NCBI GenBank assembly: GCA_013359265.1
Contig: JABWCD010000003.1
Location: 1 to 64,000 of the forward strand
Source: Candidatus Hydrogenedentota bacterium
GTDB taxonomy: Bacteria; Hydrogenedentota; Hydrogenedentia; Hydrogenedentales; SLHB01
Reading direction: 5' to 3'
Length of the DNA: 64,000 nucleotides
Position numbers and translations under genes: made by a program. Below the pieces are notes generated by a model. It was not told where the DNA came from, did not search any database, and saw only the letters and a list, made by a program, of their open reading frames with translations. Positions 63,045 to 64,000 of the stretch are shown here, piece by piece; positions within the stretch are counted from its first letter, which is position 1, and the number at the start of each line of letters is the position of its first letter.

Positions 63045-63126
63045 CGAAACCATACGAATCGCGTGGCCGCATTTCCGAGGTCGCAATCGAAATTGCCCTG
63101 CTCGTGAAATAGTGGATTACGCCCTC

Positions 63127-63153
63127 GCTGTTTAGGTCGTTTTGGTCCTTTGC
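63127..63153. repeat. 9-bp-period array, three units
   Basis: GCTGTTTAG, GTCGTTTTG and GTCCTTTGC follow each other in the 147-nt space before the acyltransferase gene. Confidence 0.55.
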
Positions 63154-63191
63154 ACCCGCACCACTCCGGCCGGACGACGTTCAAGACGGGT

Positions 63192-64000
63192 TTATGTCAG
63201 GGCGTTCTTCAGCCATTTCCGCGCGGGCATCTCAAAATACTTCCACGTCACGTGGGAAACCGCTACGCAAAGGACGGCGACCAGCGCGAGCATGACGACG
63301 TTTTCGAAGGGCGGTCGAAAGCCGGTGAGTGCGATAAGGTCTTTGTAGAACAGTTCGAGCGGGTAGTGGAGCAGGTACACAGAGAATGAAATGTGCCCGA
63401 GATGGACAATCGGGCGCGTGCGGAGCGCGCCACCCACGAAACGCGAGCGCAGCGAGAGCAGCACGATGGCCGGGAAGACCACCAGCGCAAGCGCGTAGTA
63501 CGTCGCCGTGCGTTCGGGCCGGGCCATGAGGTACAGCATCGCGCCGATAGCCGCGACGAGGGCGCCTTCGACCAACCATCCGGGCAGCCGTTTCATCCGC
63601 GCCCGCTCGTGCACCCCCCGCAACACCAAGCCCGCGCCGAAACTTAGGAAGCACCGGAACAAACGGCTGAACGGTTCCAGGTAGCGCGGCGGCTCGGTCC
63701 ACCCGACGACGGCGTTCAGCGCAATCATCCCGGCAATCAACGCGAGGCCGAGCATCATTGCGCGCTTGGGGCTGCGCAACGCGACGGCCAGGAACAAAAC
63801 GTTGACGATAAACTCCGTCGAGATCGACCACGACGGGCCATTGAACGAAAACCCGCGCTGCAAACCCGATTCGTTCAGCATGAACAGATTCAGCGCGAGG
63901 TGGTACCAGTCGTTGTACACGTAAATGAAGCAGTGGTCCGTCAGAATCACGTGTAGCTTCTGCAACGCCCCCACGGCCGCCAACGTGAGCAGGTGCAACG
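63192..64000 (-). CDS. Acyltransferase 3 family (OafA/YrhL-like), partial
   Basis: The gene runs off the right edge, so its 5' part is missing; 269 codons are visible. The C-terminal part has about seven transmembrane helices and conserved elements SWSISTEFIVNVLF and LGHISFSVYLLHYPLELF, which fit the acyltransferase 3 family that acetylates or otherwise modifies surface sugars. It is on the minus strand and converges with the decarboxylase gene. Confidence 0.85.
   Translation of the reverse strand, partial: LHLLTLAAVGALQKLHVILTDHCFIYVYNDWYHLALNLFMLNESGLQRGFSFNGPSWSISTEFIVNVLFLAVALRSPKRAMMLGLALIAGMIALNAVVGWTEPPRYLEPFSRLFRCFLSFGAGLVLRGVHERARMKRLPGWLVEGALVAAIGAMLYLMARPERTATYYALALVVFPAIVLLSLRSRFVGGALRTRPIVHLGHISFSVYLLHYPLELFYKDLIALTGFRPPFENVVMLALVAVLCVAVSHVTWKYFEMPARKWLKNALT

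Noticed and set aside
1-64000. CRISPR arrays, rRNA and tRNA genes.
   Set aside because: I looked for regularly spaced identical repeats with unique spacers and for tRNA T-loop motifs and found none; the tandem arrays here have no spacers.

Overview
The window is GC-rich (near 60% by eye) and densely coded, with no rRNA, tRNA, phage or classical transposase gene that I can recognise. The gene content points to a planctomycete-like or Hydrogenedentota-like bacterium: a PSCyt1/DUF1549/DUF1553 protein paired with a Tat-exported DUF1501 protein, a sulfatase and several FG-GAP, sialidase-like and HEAT-repeat secreted proteins, an ECF sigma factor with a huge membrane-tethered C-terminus, and the carboxynorspermidine polyamine pathway. 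The phylum is an inference from these families; no marker gene settles it.

Layout. 0.1-5.1 kb (minus): alr, pgsA, a RodZ-like HTH protein and ftsK, with stop/start overlaps at pgsA/alr and ftsK/RodZ-like. 5.5-10.5 kb: a small membrane protein, folD, and the sigma/carboxypeptidase-regulatory fusion, which lies between folD and a relic copy of the folD 3' end. 10.6-15.1 kb: the PSCyt1/DUF1501 pair, then a GxxExxY gene enclosed by near-perfect inverted repeats. 15.1-17.8 kb (minus): yceD-rpmF-plsX-fabG lipid/ribosome cluster. 17.9-26.4 kb (minus): zinc-ribbon membrane protein, serine hydrolase, cNMP-binding protein, EIIA-zinc-ribbon fusion, large Ntn-hydrolase (penicillin acylase family), FG-GAP protein. 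26.6-36.3 kb: lipoprotein plus lysozyme-like pair, CYTH protein, sugar epimerase, metallophosphoesterase with HEAT repeats, methyltransferase, sialidase-like protein, sulfatase. 36.5-40.7 kb: PocR-AraC regulator and WalJ-like hydrolase (overlapping), divergent from rpoN, which has a consensus sigma-70 promoter, then an HD hydrolase. 40.7-44.1 kb (minus): a four-gene polyamine operon (carboxynorspermidine dehydrogenase, Phd-like antitoxin, membrane protein, nspC). 44.4-48.3 kb: small membrane protein, sugar-binding lipoprotein, and an AT-richer island with two unknown genes. 48.4-52.9 kb: fumC, a membrane protein, comEC. 52.9-55 kb: a 45-codon gene with its own promoter and terminator directly in front of comEC, glpK, and a strong candidate structured RNA. 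55-64 kb: a P450/AIM24/glycosyltransferase/methyltransferase operon, thiG, gpsA, a PLP decarboxylase, and an acyltransferase cut by the right edge.

Intergenic DNA carries three recurring repeat types: arrays with a 9-bp period (six loci), arrays with a 7-bp period (three loci) and REP-like hairpins with a 10-bp stem and 6-nt loop (three loci). The most interesting unexplained signals are the structured RNA after glpK, the small-ORF/terminator arrangement ahead of comEC, the inverted-repeat GxxExxY cassette, and the antitoxin/membrane-protein pair inside the polyamine operon.
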